Position numbers and translations under genes: made by a program. Under the pieces are notes generated by a model. The model saw only the letters and a program-made list of their open reading frames with translations, was not told where the DNA came from and made no database searches. Positions 7,216-14,756 of a stretch of 54,253 nt of DNA are shown piece by piece. How positions within the stretch are numbered: position 1 is the first letter of the stretch; every line of letters begins with the position of its first letter. This DNA is from Candidatus Hydrogenedentota bacterium (GTDB taxonomy: Bacteria; Hydrogenedentota; Hydrogenedentia; Hydrogenedentales; SLHB01): positions 1-54,253 of the forward strand of contig JADLGB010000283.1 in the NCBI GenBank assembly GCA_020849535.1, given 5' to 3'.

Positions 7216-9015
7216 ATGAAAAAGCGAGGCTGTTGGTTTTGGATTGCGTGTGCGGTGCTGCTCCTTGTCCTTGGCACGGCCGCGATCCTGTATGCGTTTT
7301 GGGTCTTGCCCTTCTGGGGAATTCCCTTTAACGGCTCGCGCCACGGCAGCCCACCCCTCACGCCACCATGGGCGCTCGAATGCTGGCTCTGGGAGGACGA
7401 CGTCAACACGGCGGACGAGGTGCTCGCGCTCGTCGAGGGCTACGAGAAGCACGACTTCCCCGTGCGCACCATTCTCATCGACAGTCCCTGGAGCACGCGG
7501 TACAACGACTTCATCGTGGACGAGTCACGCTACCCCAATCCCGCCGAGTTCTTCACCGGTCTCCAGGATCGCGGCTATCGCGTCGTACTGTGGATGACCA
7601 GCATGGTCGATAGCAAAAGCAAGGATACCGCCATCCAGGACTCCCGCGACTGGTTCGATGAGGCGAAAGCCAAGGGCTATCTGACCGGCGGTGGCGCCGA
7701 GGTGGGCTGGTGGAAAGGCCAAGGCGGTTTTGTCGACTACACCAATCCAGATGCCATGACATGGTGGCGCGGCATGCAGCAGCAGGTCTTCGACTGGGGC
7801 ATCGACGGGTGGAAACTCGACGGCGCCGCCACCTACTTCGGTACTCGTGTCGGCGGTTTTCCCGTGCCGTACATGCGAACGCACAGCGGCTTGATGACTA
7901 CCCGCGGCTATATGGACCACTACTATCGCGACGAGTACCAGCACGGGCTCACGCAGAACCCGGAGTTCATCACCCTGGCGCGATCGACCGATCGCCTCGG
8001 CCTGCTCGATCCTGAGAAAGAGAATGGCAAGCTGAAGTACTTCCTCGACACCAAGGCGCATCCGGAAGGGTTCGCGCCCATCGATGCGTCGCCGGTCAAC
8101 TGGGTGGGCGATCAGGACCATGCCTGGAGTCTGGAAGAGCAAGGCCTGCAAGAGGCGCTTACGGACATCCTGCGCAGCGCGGCCAATGGTTATAACGTCA
8201 TCGGCTCGGACGTGGCGGGCTACTCGGGTGGCGAGATTCCCGCGCGGCTCTATCCGCGCTGGGCCCAGTTCTCCTGCTTCTGCGGGCTCTTTCTAAACGG
8301 CGGCCATGGCAATCGCGCGCTGTGGGAAGGTGACCGCGAAGAGTTTGAGATCATCCGGAAATTCGCGTGGCTTCACGCCGAGTTGATTCCCTACATCTAC
8401 ACGCATGTTGTCGCATGCCACGAGGGCGCCGCGCCGCTCATGCGGCCGTTGGAAGCGCGTTATCACTACCTCTTCGGCGTCAACTTCCTGGTTGCCCCCA
8501 TCTATGAGGATTCCTACTCGCGGAGCGTTACCCTGCCGGAGGGGCGCTGGCGGTACTTCTTCGACGATGACGAGGTGCTGGTGGGGCCCGCGACGTTTAC
8601 CCGCGACTTTCCGCTTAGTGAAGCGCCCGTTTACGTGCGCGATGGCGCCATCATTCCACTCGACGTTTCCCGCAGCTACACCGGCTTGGGGGATCCATCG
8701 AGTGCGGGTCACGTGACGTATCTCATCTACCCCTACGGACAGACCGCCTTTGAAACCGTTCATCCCGCCACAGGCAAGAAGACGCAGATCGCCGTCGATG
8801 CCGGCGACACCGTCGCCATAACCCTCAGCGGTGAGAAGACGCCGCACATCCTGCGGGTCAAGTGTGTGCGCAAGCCCAACACCGTGACCCTGGACGGCCA
8901 GGCGTTGCCTGAGGGTGAAGCCTGGAACTACGACGTTGAGAAGCATTTCCTCATCATCCGCACGCGCGCGTATGCGGATGGGAAGTACGTGGTCGAATTC
9001 CCGGCGGCAAACTAG
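7216..9015 (+). CDS. Membrane-anchored glycoside hydrolase family 31
   Basis: A retaining alpha-glycosidase (alpha-glucosidase/alpha-xylosidase class) in a TIM barrel. In the 599-residue product residues 5-34 form a single hydrophobic anchor, followed by the barrel. The nucleophile is Asp202 in GWKLDGA, the acid/base Asp299 in WVGDQDHAW, and a substrate loop GSDVAGY spans 330-336. A beta-sandwich region from about 440 to the end matches the GH31 C-terminal domains. The usual N-terminal beta-sandwich seems absent, since the catalytic strands begin about 15 residues after the anchor. The ATG at 7216 follows AAAGGA and gives a positive N-terminus; the GTG/ATG options from 7183 lack that. It would act outside the cytoplasmic membrane. 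The substrate is not evident. Confidence 0.88.
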   Translation: MKKRGCWFWIACAVLLLVLGTAAILYAFWVLPFWGIPFNGSRHGSPPLTPPWALECWLWEDDVNTADEVLALVEGYEKHDFPVRTILIDSPWSTRYNDFIVDESRYPNPAEFFTGLQDRGYRVVLWMTSMVDSKSKDTAIQDSRDWFDEAKAKGYLTGGGAEVGWWKGQGGFVDYTNPDAMTWWRGMQQQVFDWGIDGWKLDGAATYFGTRVGGFPVPYMRTHSGLMTTRGYMDHYYRDEYQHGLTQNPEFITLARSTDRLGLLDPEKENGKLKYFLDTKAHPEGFAPIDASPVNWVGDQDHAWSLEEQGLQEALTDILRSAANGYNVIGSDVAGYSGGEIPARLYPRWAQFSCFCGLFLNGGHGNRALWEGDREEFEIIRKFAWLHAELIPYIYTHVVACHEGAAPLMRPLEARYHYLFGVNFLVAPIYEDSYSRSVTLPEGRWRYFFDDDEVLVGPATFTRDFPLSEAPVYVRDGAIIPLDVSRSYTGLGDPSSAGHVTYLIYPYGQTAFETVHPATGKKTQIAVDAGDTVAITLSGEKTPHILRVKCVRKPNTVTLDGQALPEGEAWNYDVEKHFLIIRTRAYADGKYVVEFPAAN

Positions 9016-9019
9016 ACGA

Positions 9020-9426
9020 CTTGAGAGTACCGATTTCTCGGATACTGTCTGGGCTCGGCGAAGAGTCCCGACAGGGACGACAGATAATAGCCCAGCGATT
9101 CATCGCTGGGTCTGCAGGACCCCGACATTCTCCCAGCCCCGGAGGGGCGGAAGAGGTCCAGGTCCCGTTCCACGTATATGACACGCCATGATGCTCAAGC
9201 AATACCTCCAGCCCTTCCATGAACACCGCCGTGCGAGGATGCTCGCCTGCTCTTTCGTCCCTGACGGGACTCGTCTAGTGGGTGTCGTCCGCCCAGCGAT
9301 GAATCGCTGGGCTATTATCTTGCGCCCTTACGGGCTGAAATCACTCAAGGTGGAGACTCAAGTGGAAACATGCATCTTCCGGACGCTTCGCGCGGTTGTG
9401 CGGTCGATGAATTCGGTACTCTCAAG
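9020..9426. repeat. 407-bp mosaic element with 18-bp terminal inverted repeats
   Basis: The ends CTTGAGAGTACCGATTTC (9020-9037) and the complement at 9409-9426 match in 17 of 18 bases. Inside are two further inverted pairs: 9064-9080 with 9255-9271 (16 of 17 bases), and a perfect 27-base pair at 9084-9110 and 9292-9318 whose core CCCAGCGATTCATCGCTGGG is itself a palindrome. The internal pairs are not in nested order, so this is a mosaic rather than one long hairpin. It resembles a non-autonomous mobile element or bacterial interspersed mosaic element. It contains no transposase. Confidence 0.75.
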
Positions 9427-9539
9427 CAAACCGCTTGAGTTACGCACATTGTACGCGGCTTTAGAACTGCGCTGGCCTGCAGTCGCATGCGTAAGCACAT
9501 TGGCCTTTCAAGCCGTCAGAGCGCGGCGTGCAGCCACCG

Positions 9540-9640
9540 CCCTGAAAAGGGCGCAGGGGAGTAACCACGGGTGGAGCCGAAGGCGGAACCCGTGGATGAA
9601 AGCGGCACCCTACGATCAAGCCCCAGCATGGGCGGGGGGA
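9540..9640. repeat. Palindromic intergenic repeat, copy A
   Basis: Centred on CCACGGGT (9565-9572) and ACCCGTGG (9588-9595) around a GGAGCCGAAGGCGGA core, flanked by a CCCTGAAAAGGGCGCAGG hairpin on the left and an AAGCCCCAGC block on the right. The same order of blocks occurs inverted at 9725-9830, and a looser form occurs at the right end of the window. Confidence 0.6.
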
Positions 9641-9724
9641 GGTCCAAGCCCCTGAGGCCGGTCCAATTCAACAGGAGCGCTGGAGAGGTGCGCGAAGAAG
9701 TGATATTGGAACCGTGGTGAAGAA

Positions 9725-9830
9725 CCCTGCGCCCCGCTGGGGCTTTCGTAAGGAGTGGGCATGCATACCCCGGGTTCCGCCTGCGGCTCCACCCGGGGCT
9801 ATGCACCTGCGCCCTTGCCAGGGCTTAAGA
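9725..9830. repeat. Palindromic intergenic repeat, copy B (inverted)
   Basis: CCCCGGGT (9768-9775) and ACCCGGGG (9791-9798) surround TCCGCCTGCGGCTCC. Read on the minus strand, the flanking blocks (CAAGGGCGCAGG on one side, GAAAGCCCCAGC on the other) match copy A in order. Copies A and B thus form a large imperfect inverted repeat about 85 bases apart. Confidence 0.6.
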
Positions 9831-9997
9831 TCAAAAGATGCGCGTGGCGGACGATACAGGCCGTCACGCCGATCACTTGAACGAAGCGCTGTGCTGCCGT
9901 GCTTGGCAAGCGAGGCAGTACTGAGGAGCGTTCCGCTCTCCCAACTCTCTGCGATCCTCCGCGAACTCCGCGCTTCTGCGTTTGAGCGTTCTCGAAT

Positions 9998-10016
9998 TAC
10001 GGGCGAGACGCCCGTA
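9998..10016. repeat. Short perfect hairpin
   Basis: TACGGGCG, loop AGA, CGCCCGTA. It lies just before a period-15 tandem stretch. No T run follows, so a terminator role is not supported. Confidence 0.5.
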
Positions 10017-10020
10017 CCCC

Positions 10021-10090
10021 TGTGTTGGTCTCCCCTGTGGTGATTCCCCCGCGTTGGTTCCCCCGTGTTAGTCTTCTCCTTGCTGGTCTC
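10021..10090. repeat. Imperfect 15-bp tandem repeat, about 4.7 copies
   Basis: Successive 15-base units begin TGTGTTGGTCTCCCC, TGTGGTGATTCCCCC, GCGTTGGTTCCCCCG, TGTTAGTCTTCTCCT and a partial TGCTGGTCTC. The units share a G-T-G/T-G-G-T core followed by a pyrimidine tract. No function is evident. Confidence 0.5.
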
Positions 10091-10295
10091 TTTTTTGAAT
10101 CGGTGCAATCGGTGGATGACGATCTTCGTTTGGGTGCGGCTCTGCCGGGCTGGGCCACTATCTATCGGGACTCTTTGAGAGACCAGTAGACAATCCTGTT
10201 CGTGTTTGTTCGCGTGTCTGGGATCGTAGTGGTCATTTGGATAAGTCGCACGGATTGTGTAGGCTGGTGTCCGGTCCTGCTGCGAGGAGTACGCC

Positions 10296-10949
10296 ATGCT
10301 GAACACTACCCTCATGTTCCGGCTGCGCACGGTTCTGGATTTCTACCAGATGTCGATTCGCACCAAAGAAATCGACGGGTACTTGGACGACGTCCAAGGG
10401 TACCTGCTCGCGCTCATGGCGGAGCAAGGGCCTGGTGTCGGCGAGATCGTGGAAATCGGGAGTTTCAAGGGGCGTTCCACGTGCTGGCTGGCCCACGGCA
10501 CGAAGATCGCCGGGCGCGAACACGTCACGGCGATCGATCCGTTCACCGGTTCGCCGGAACACCAGCCCGGCATGTCCTGCGCCGACATGGACCTCGCCGC
10601 TCAAGGTTCGACCTTGCCGATCTTCAGGCAGAATGTCCGCAAGATGGACTTGGATCTGCACGTGGCCCCCATCGTCGCCACGTCGGAAGACGCCGCCAAG
10701 GATTGGAGCAGGCCCATCCGTTTGCTCTTCATCGACGGAGACCACTCATACGACGGGGTCAAACGGGATTTCGAGCTGTGGTCGCGTCATGTCGTTGCGG
10801 GAGGTCTCATCGCGTTTCACGACGTCGGCCATTGGGATGGCGTCACTCGGTTCTATCGGGAATTCATGGCCACCAACAACAGCTACGAAGAGGTCCTGGA
10901 TTTGTTCGGGCTCGCGGTCGTCGAGAAGAAGCGACTGGCAGATTCATGA
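10296..10949 (+). CDS. Class I SAM-dependent methyltransferase
   Basis: The 217-residue protein has a Rossmann-type methyltransferase core. Motif I is IVEIGSFKGRST (about 51-62), followed by an acidic residue ending strand two in VTAIDPF, and a later RLLFIDGDHSYDGVKRD segment, the signature of the Methyltransf_24/TylF-like group that often modifies small sugars or metabolites. A final HDVGHWDGVTRF segment fits the metal- or substrate-binding end of that group. GAGGAG precedes the ATG by about 7 bases. The stop is 49 bases before a core-MetE-like gene in the same direction, so the two probably form an operon, which hints at linked methyl-transfer chemistry. The acceptor is unknown. Confidence 0.82.
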   Translation: MLNTTLMFRLRTVLDFYQMSIRTKEIDGYLDDVQGYLLALMAEQGPGVGEIVEIGSFKGRSTCWLAHGTKIAGREHVTAIDPFTGSPEHQPGMSCADMDLAAQGSTLPIFRQNVRKMDLDLHVAPIVATSEDAAKDWSRPIRLLFIDGDHSYDGVKRDFELWSRHVVAGGLIAFHDVGHWDGVTRFYREFMATNNSYEEVLDLFGLAVVEKKRLADS

Positions 10950-10998
10950 GCCGCATTCCGCCAACCGCAAACGCGCACCGCGCAGGGAGTCATCGCGC

Positions 10999-11994
10999 AT
11001 GATTCAGACTACGGTAGTCGGCAGTTATCCCATCCCGGACTGGCTGGCGGCGTTGCCTTCGGAGCAGGCCGTCATCGACGCCACGTCGGTCGTGTTCAAG
11101 ATTCAGGAGAACGCCGGCATCGACGTCGTCGCGGACGGCGAGTTGTATCGCTTCGACATCAATCACCCCGACACCAACGGCATGATCGAGTACTTCGTGC
11201 GGCCTCTGGGAAACGTGCGCACCGCCGTGGGCCGTGCCGATATCGAGGTCTTCCGCAAGGACCCGCAGATGAAGTTCCGGGTCAAGCCCAGCGGTGTGGT
11301 CGAAGGGCCCATCAACGAAGGCACGCTCAACCTGGCGACGGATTGCGAGCGCGCACGCGCCCTCACGAAATCACGCATGAAGTTCACGGTGACGGGGCCG
11401 CACATGCTGTGCAAGACCTTGCTCGACCAGCATTACAAGGACCGCCCCTCATTGTGCAACGCGATCGCTGACGTGTTGGCATCGCAGGTGGCCGCGCTCG
11501 ACGCCGACATTGTGCAGATCGATGAAGCAAACCTGCCCGGCCATCCGGAGGATGCGCCGTGGGCGCTGGAGGCGATCAACCGCGTGCTCGACGCCGTGAA
11601 GACCACGCCCGCGGTTCACCTGTGCTTCGGCAACTACGGCGGCCAGACCATCCAGCAGGGCGACTGGGACCATCTCGTGGGTTTCCTGAGCGGACTCCAC
11701 GCCGATCATGTGCTGCTCGAAGTCGCGCATCGGGGAAGCTGGGAGCTGGCCAACCTCGCCAAGGTCAATCCGCGGGTCGGCATCGGCCTCGGCGTCGTGG
11801 ACATCAAGACGAACGTGGTCGAGACTCCCGAAGTCATTGCGCGCCGCATTGAAGAGGCGGTCCACGCGCTCGGCGATGGACGGGTGACCTACATCAATCC
11901 CGACTGTGGATTCTGGATGCTCAAGCGCAGCGTCGCCGACCGCAAGATCCAGGCCCTCGTGAAGGGCCGCGACCTTTTTGAAGGCAGAAGGTAA
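10999..11994 (+). CDS. Core-MetE-like cobalamin-independent methyltransferase
   Basis: The 331-residue protein resembles only the C-terminal catalytic barrel of MetE, which normally spans about 750 residues with a duplicated N-terminal half. It begins TTVVGSYPIPDWL and keeps the four zinc ligands expected of the family: His207 and Cys209 (VHLCFGNYGG), Glu241 (LLEVAHRG) and Cys303 (NPDCGFW). The QIDEAN segment (173-178) matches the substrate Asp/Glu region. Family members move methyl groups to a thiol such as homocysteine or coenzyme M; short 'core-MetE' forms use folate or corrinoid donors. The ATG at 10999 is favoured because the family starts there and CAGGGAG is upstream; a longer frame from 10435 overlaps the methyltransferase. 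Donor and acceptor are not determined. Confidence 0.85.
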   Translation: MIQTTVVGSYPIPDWLAALPSEQAVIDATSVVFKIQENAGIDVVADGELYRFDINHPDTNGMIEYFVRPLGNVRTAVGRADIEVFRKDPQMKFRVKPSGVVEGPINEGTLNLATDCERARALTKSRMKFTVTGPHMLCKTLLDQHYKDRPSLCNAIADVLASQVAALDADIVQIDEANLPGHPEDAPWALEAINRVLDAVKTTPAVHLCFGNYGGQTIQQGDWDHLVGFLSGLHADHVLLEVAHRGSWELANLAKVNPRVGIGLGVVDIKTNVVETPEVIARRIEEAVHALGDGRVTYINPDCGFWMLKRSVADRKIQALVKGRDLFEGRR

Positions 11995-12036
11995 ACGGCA
12001 TCTCCGCCCGCGAGGCAGCCGCCAGGGTCGCAACTG

Positions 12037-13368
12037 CTACTTGTTGTTGGCGGAAGCTTGCTGCGTTCTGCGGGCCAGTAGCTGTTCGAACTGCTGGATG
12101 CGGATATCGAAGAAGCTCATCAGCTTTTCGTGCAGTTCCTTGTTTGCCGCCGCGATGAGCGAACGGTGGTTCGCCACGCTGCTGTCCAGCAAGAGCACAT
12201 CTTCGAGACTCGCCCCGTACGCATCCGTAATGTAGCAGCCCGCCTCTTTCGCGATCAGGTGCGACGCCGCGATATCGTACGGCGCGATGCCCAGCACGAT
12301 GCCCCGGCCCGCGTTGATGAACTGATCCTCGACCGCCTCGGGGATATCGCGCAGAAAGCGGTTCGCGAAATCAACACAGGCGTCGAGCTGATTGGTCAAG
12401 AGGCGCGTGAGGCTGTATGAGGTGCTGTTGCACGCGAAAAAGCCGCCCTTGAGACTGGTCAGGTCGATGAGCTTTGCCGCCGTGGGGAAGATCAGCTCCG
12501 CAGGCCGCGCCGGAACGGTCATGGACCAGGACACCAGCTCCAGGTTGGTGTTGCGGGATAGTTTGGGCTTCTTGATGGCGTCGCTCATGTAGATGCGGGC
12601 GCCCTTCCCGCGCTGGGCGTAGAAGGTGCGTGGCCCCAGGATCTCCATGACGATCCCATTGTCCACATCAGCCATGCGCGGCCGCTCGATGACCCGTGTG
12701 CTCGCGACAGACACCACGCACGATTCAAAACCGCTCTTGGCCGCACGCGACCCATCCACCGGGTCCACCACCAGCAGGTGCTGGGGTTGGGCGCTGGTGA
12801 AGGTCGTGTAGCCGGCATCCTCGGAGTAGAACGCGACCGGCAAGTGCGCATCGCGCAGGAAATTCAGGAGGGCCCGCTCCGCTACCTTGTCGAGTTGGAA
12901 CGTGGCATCGCCGCTGGTGGCGCTGCCGAGGATCTCGCGGCCCTTGGCCGCACGGACCAAAGGCACGACCGCCTTGCGGATGCAGTTGGCGATTTCGGTG
13001 AGGAATTCGCGCGAAAGCACAGGGGCCTTGGACGCGGGGGATGAAGTGCCGCGTTTCTTGGCGGGCGCGGGTGCGGCCGGCTTTGCAGGGCTTGACGCTG
13101 CCGCCTTGCTCGCGGGGACTGCCCGCTTCACGGGCGGGGCCTTGGCCGCGGGCTTCTTCACGGGCGCCTTGGGCTTCGCCTTTGACGGCTTCTTGGCCGT
13201 CTTCTTTGGTGCTATCACTTTCTTCTTCGCCTTGGGCTTCGCCGCCTTCTTCGCGCTCGCCTTGCCTTTGGCAGCGCTCTTTCCCTTGGGCTTGGACACC
13301 ACCTTCACCTTGGACTTCTTCGCGGCGCCTTTGGCGGCCTTCTTCTTGGTCTTGACTGACGTAGCCAT
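12037..13368 (-). CDS. Inositol-monophosphatase-family protein with histone-H1-like tail
   Basis: The 443-residue protein has two parts. Residues 1 to about 108 are a disordered Lys/Ala/Pro tail (roughly 36 lysines, with repeats such as KKAAK, AKPKAKKK and PKAPVKKP) like histone H1 or bacterial AlgP-type tails. Residues about 118-425 form an IMPase fold with its Mg2+ ligands: Glu in FYSEDAGY, both Asp in VVDPVDGSRAA, and the later Asp in PYDIAASHLIAKEAGC. The family dephosphorylates inositol phosphates, 3'-phosphoadenosine compounds or fructose bisphosphate; the substrate is not evident. CAGGAGA lies about 12 bases before the ATG. It follows a DUF6807 gene by 30 bases and is likely co-transcribed. 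The tail is in frame with no sign of a sequencing join, and may bind nucleic acid or polyphosphate (inference). Confidence 0.85.
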   Translation of the reverse strand: MATSVKTKKKAAKGAAKKSKVKVVSKPKGKSAAKGKASAKKAAKPKAKKKVIAPKKTAKKPSKAKPKAPVKKPAAKAPPVKRAVPASKAAASSPAKPAAPAPAKKRGTSSPASKAPVLSREFLTEIANCIRKAVVPLVRAAKGREILGSATSGDATFQLDKVAERALLNFLRDAHLPVAFYSEDAGYTTFTSAQPQHLLVVDPVDGSRAAKSGFESCVVSVASTRVIERPRMADVDNGIVMEILGPRTFYAQRGKGARIYMSDAIKKPKLSRNTNLELVSWSMTVPARPAELIFPTAAKLIDLTSLKGGFFACNSTSYSLTRLLTNQLDACVDFANRFLRDIPEAVEDQFINAGRGIVLGIAPYDIAASHLIAKEAGCYITDAYGASLEDVLLLDSSVANHRSLIAAANKELHEKLMSFFDIRIQQFEQLLARRTQQASANNK

Positions 13369-13398
13369 GTTCGCCCGCGGTCTCCTGTAGTTGAACGA

Positions 13399-14556
13399 CT
13401 ACCCCACGGTAATGCCGGGCGGCGCGATATAATCGATGAATCGATTGCGGACTTTGCCTTTCGCCACATCGCCCTTGTGCACGTATATCCGGTACCGCCA
13501 CGATGTCGTGCTGTTCTTCGGGAATGCCATATCCCCCTTGACCTTCGCCTCCGGACGGTAGTGACTCCACGCGAAGCAGTTGGCGGTCATCAACCCGTAG
13601 TTGCGCACGTGCCAACCGGTCGGGTAGCGCGGATTCGTCTCGTGGTCCATCATCGCGATGCCCACGTGCCGGCCATCCACCATCCCGCTATAGTCGCACC
13701 ACGGAGCACTCTTGCCCCAGGTCTCCCGCTCGTTGACGCCACCGTATGCATTCTCGATGCGGCCGCCCCTGGACACGTCCATTGCACTGGCGACCCGGAT
13801 GGAGAGCAAGCCCCCCTCCTTGGTGTCGCGGAAGACGACCTGCTTCTCCGTCATGCGGAATGACACGCTCACATCGAATAACTTCTCGCCTCCAGTCACT
13901 GCGTAGAACCGCATGTGCCGGATCTCTTCAAAGCGTTTGCAGTCCTTGGCATCGCACCAATCCAGCTTGGCTTTGAACTCGCCATACACGGGGCCGGACG
14001 CCACGCTCAGGAAGAATCGGTGCCTCTGGTAGCCGTGGCCGGGTTCCTCATTCCAGTTGTTGACATCGTCACACTCGCCGTGGGCGACCCACAGCGACTT
14101 GTGGTGGTGATGGTCGTGCGTCTCCCCGGGGACGCTCCGGTCTATCGGCCAGTTCCTCGTCACCCGTGCCGCGTAGGGTCCTACAATGGGGTGGAGGAAC
14201 GGTCTAACCCACTTGCTCCCATAGTGATAGGAAGTGAATCGCTTGCCTGATAGCATGACATCCAAGCGTCCATCCTTCGGGGCATCTACCAAGCGGACCC
14301 GGTCAATCGCCGGAACCTTCAATCTTCTGATGGACAACTTGCGGGTTTCGCCCGCTTTAAGACCTGTAAACAAACAAGTTACGCGCGTCCCACCACGGCA
14401 GGGCTCCACTTGGCAAGCCAAAGAGGCACCTGTCTTAGCGTCAGCCAAAGCAACACTGCCAAGTTCACCATAAGGTACAGGTATCACAACACTTACGGGA
14501 CAATTAACCCGGTCGTGTTCTCCTGCGCTCACAGTCAACTTCGGCAAAGCGGCCAC
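13399..14556 (-). CDS. DUF6807 (PmoA-like) family protein
   Basis: The 385-residue protein matches the DUF6807 family, annotated in some databases as methane-oxygenase PmoA, a misleading name since it is soluble and unrelated to particulate methane monooxygenase. Visible hallmarks are the HPIVGPYAARVTRNWP segment, the His-rich GETHDHHHHKSLWVAHG motif (about 145-161), a later VNERETWG, and WCDYSG. The many histidines suggest metal or sugar binding. Relatives occur near sugar-catabolic oxidoreductases and sugar isomerases in PVC-type bacteria, so a role in glycan breakdown is plausible but unproven. No signal peptide is seen. It is the first gene of a two-gene minus-strand unit with the lysine-tailed IMPase. 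Confidence 0.8.
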   Translation of the reverse strand: MAALPKLTVSAGEHDRVNCPVSVVIPVPYGELGSVALADAKTGASLACQVEPCRGGTRVTCLFTGLKAGETRKLSIRRLKVPAIDRVRLVDAPKDGRLDVMLSGKRFTSYHYGSKWVRPFLHPIVGPYAARVTRNWPIDRSVPGETHDHHHHKSLWVAHGECDDVNNWNEEPGHGYQRHRFFLSVASGPVYGEFKAKLDWCDAKDCKRFEEIRHMRFYAVTGGEKLFDVSVSFRMTEKQVVFRDTKEGGLLSIRVASAMDVSRGGRIENAYGGVNERETWGKSAPWCDYSGMVDGRHVGIAMMDHETNPRYPTGWHVRNYGLMTANCFAWSHYRPEAKVKGDMAFPKNSTTSWRYRIYVHKGDVAKGKVRNRFIDYIAPPGITVG

Positions 14557-14650
14557 GTGCTTGCTTCAACTCCTGGTTTAGTATATTGCTGGCAACATAT
14601 TCGCGTCCGCCACACTTTAGCACTTTTATTGAATAGTGTCCAGTCCTTTC

Positions 14651-14679
14651 TTGACATGCCCGGCTTATTCGTTGCTAAC
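14651..14679 (+). promoter_or_regulatory. Candidate promoter for the TMTC-like gene
   Basis: A perfect TTGACA (14651-14656) is followed, after 17 bases, by GCTAAC at 14674-14679. The -10 match is poor, but the -35 box and spacing fit. It lies in the 200-base divergent gap between the DUF6807 gene and the plus-strand gene, about 78 bases before the start codon. Confidence 0.4.
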
Positions 14680-14756
14680 CCGCACGCGAATCCGCTACAT
14701 TCGACTGCGGGCCAAGCTGCTCGAATTCAACGCAGGGGATATCGCTACCTGGACTC

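Larger units (their letters stand above)
9016..10295. other. Gene-free 1.28-kb interval filled with inverted repeats
   Basis: No frame here has a ribosome site together with protein-like composition. The stretch holds, in order, a 407-bp mosaic element (9020-9426), a CTCAAGC/GCTTGAG hairpin (9421-9439), two related inverted palindromic blocks (about 9540-9640 and 9725-9830), a TACGGGCG/CGCCCGTA hairpin (9998-10016), a period-15 tandem stretch (10021-10090) and about 200 bases of leader before the methyltransferase gene. Apparent frames at 9188-9655 (+) and 9668-10330 (-) are read-through of the repeats. Confidence 0.8.

Noticed and set aside
9188..9655. 155-codon plus-strand frame
   Set aside because: It reads through inverted repeats and yields a repeat-derived peptide, with no ribosome site.
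9668..10330. 220-codon minus-strand frame
   Set aside because: It crosses the repeat blocks and overlaps the methyltransferase start, and has no protein-like composition.
13399..14556. Particulate methane monooxygenase subunit PmoA
   Set aside because: The 'PmoA' label attached to DUF6807 is misleading: there are no membrane helices and no pmoB or pmoC neighbours.
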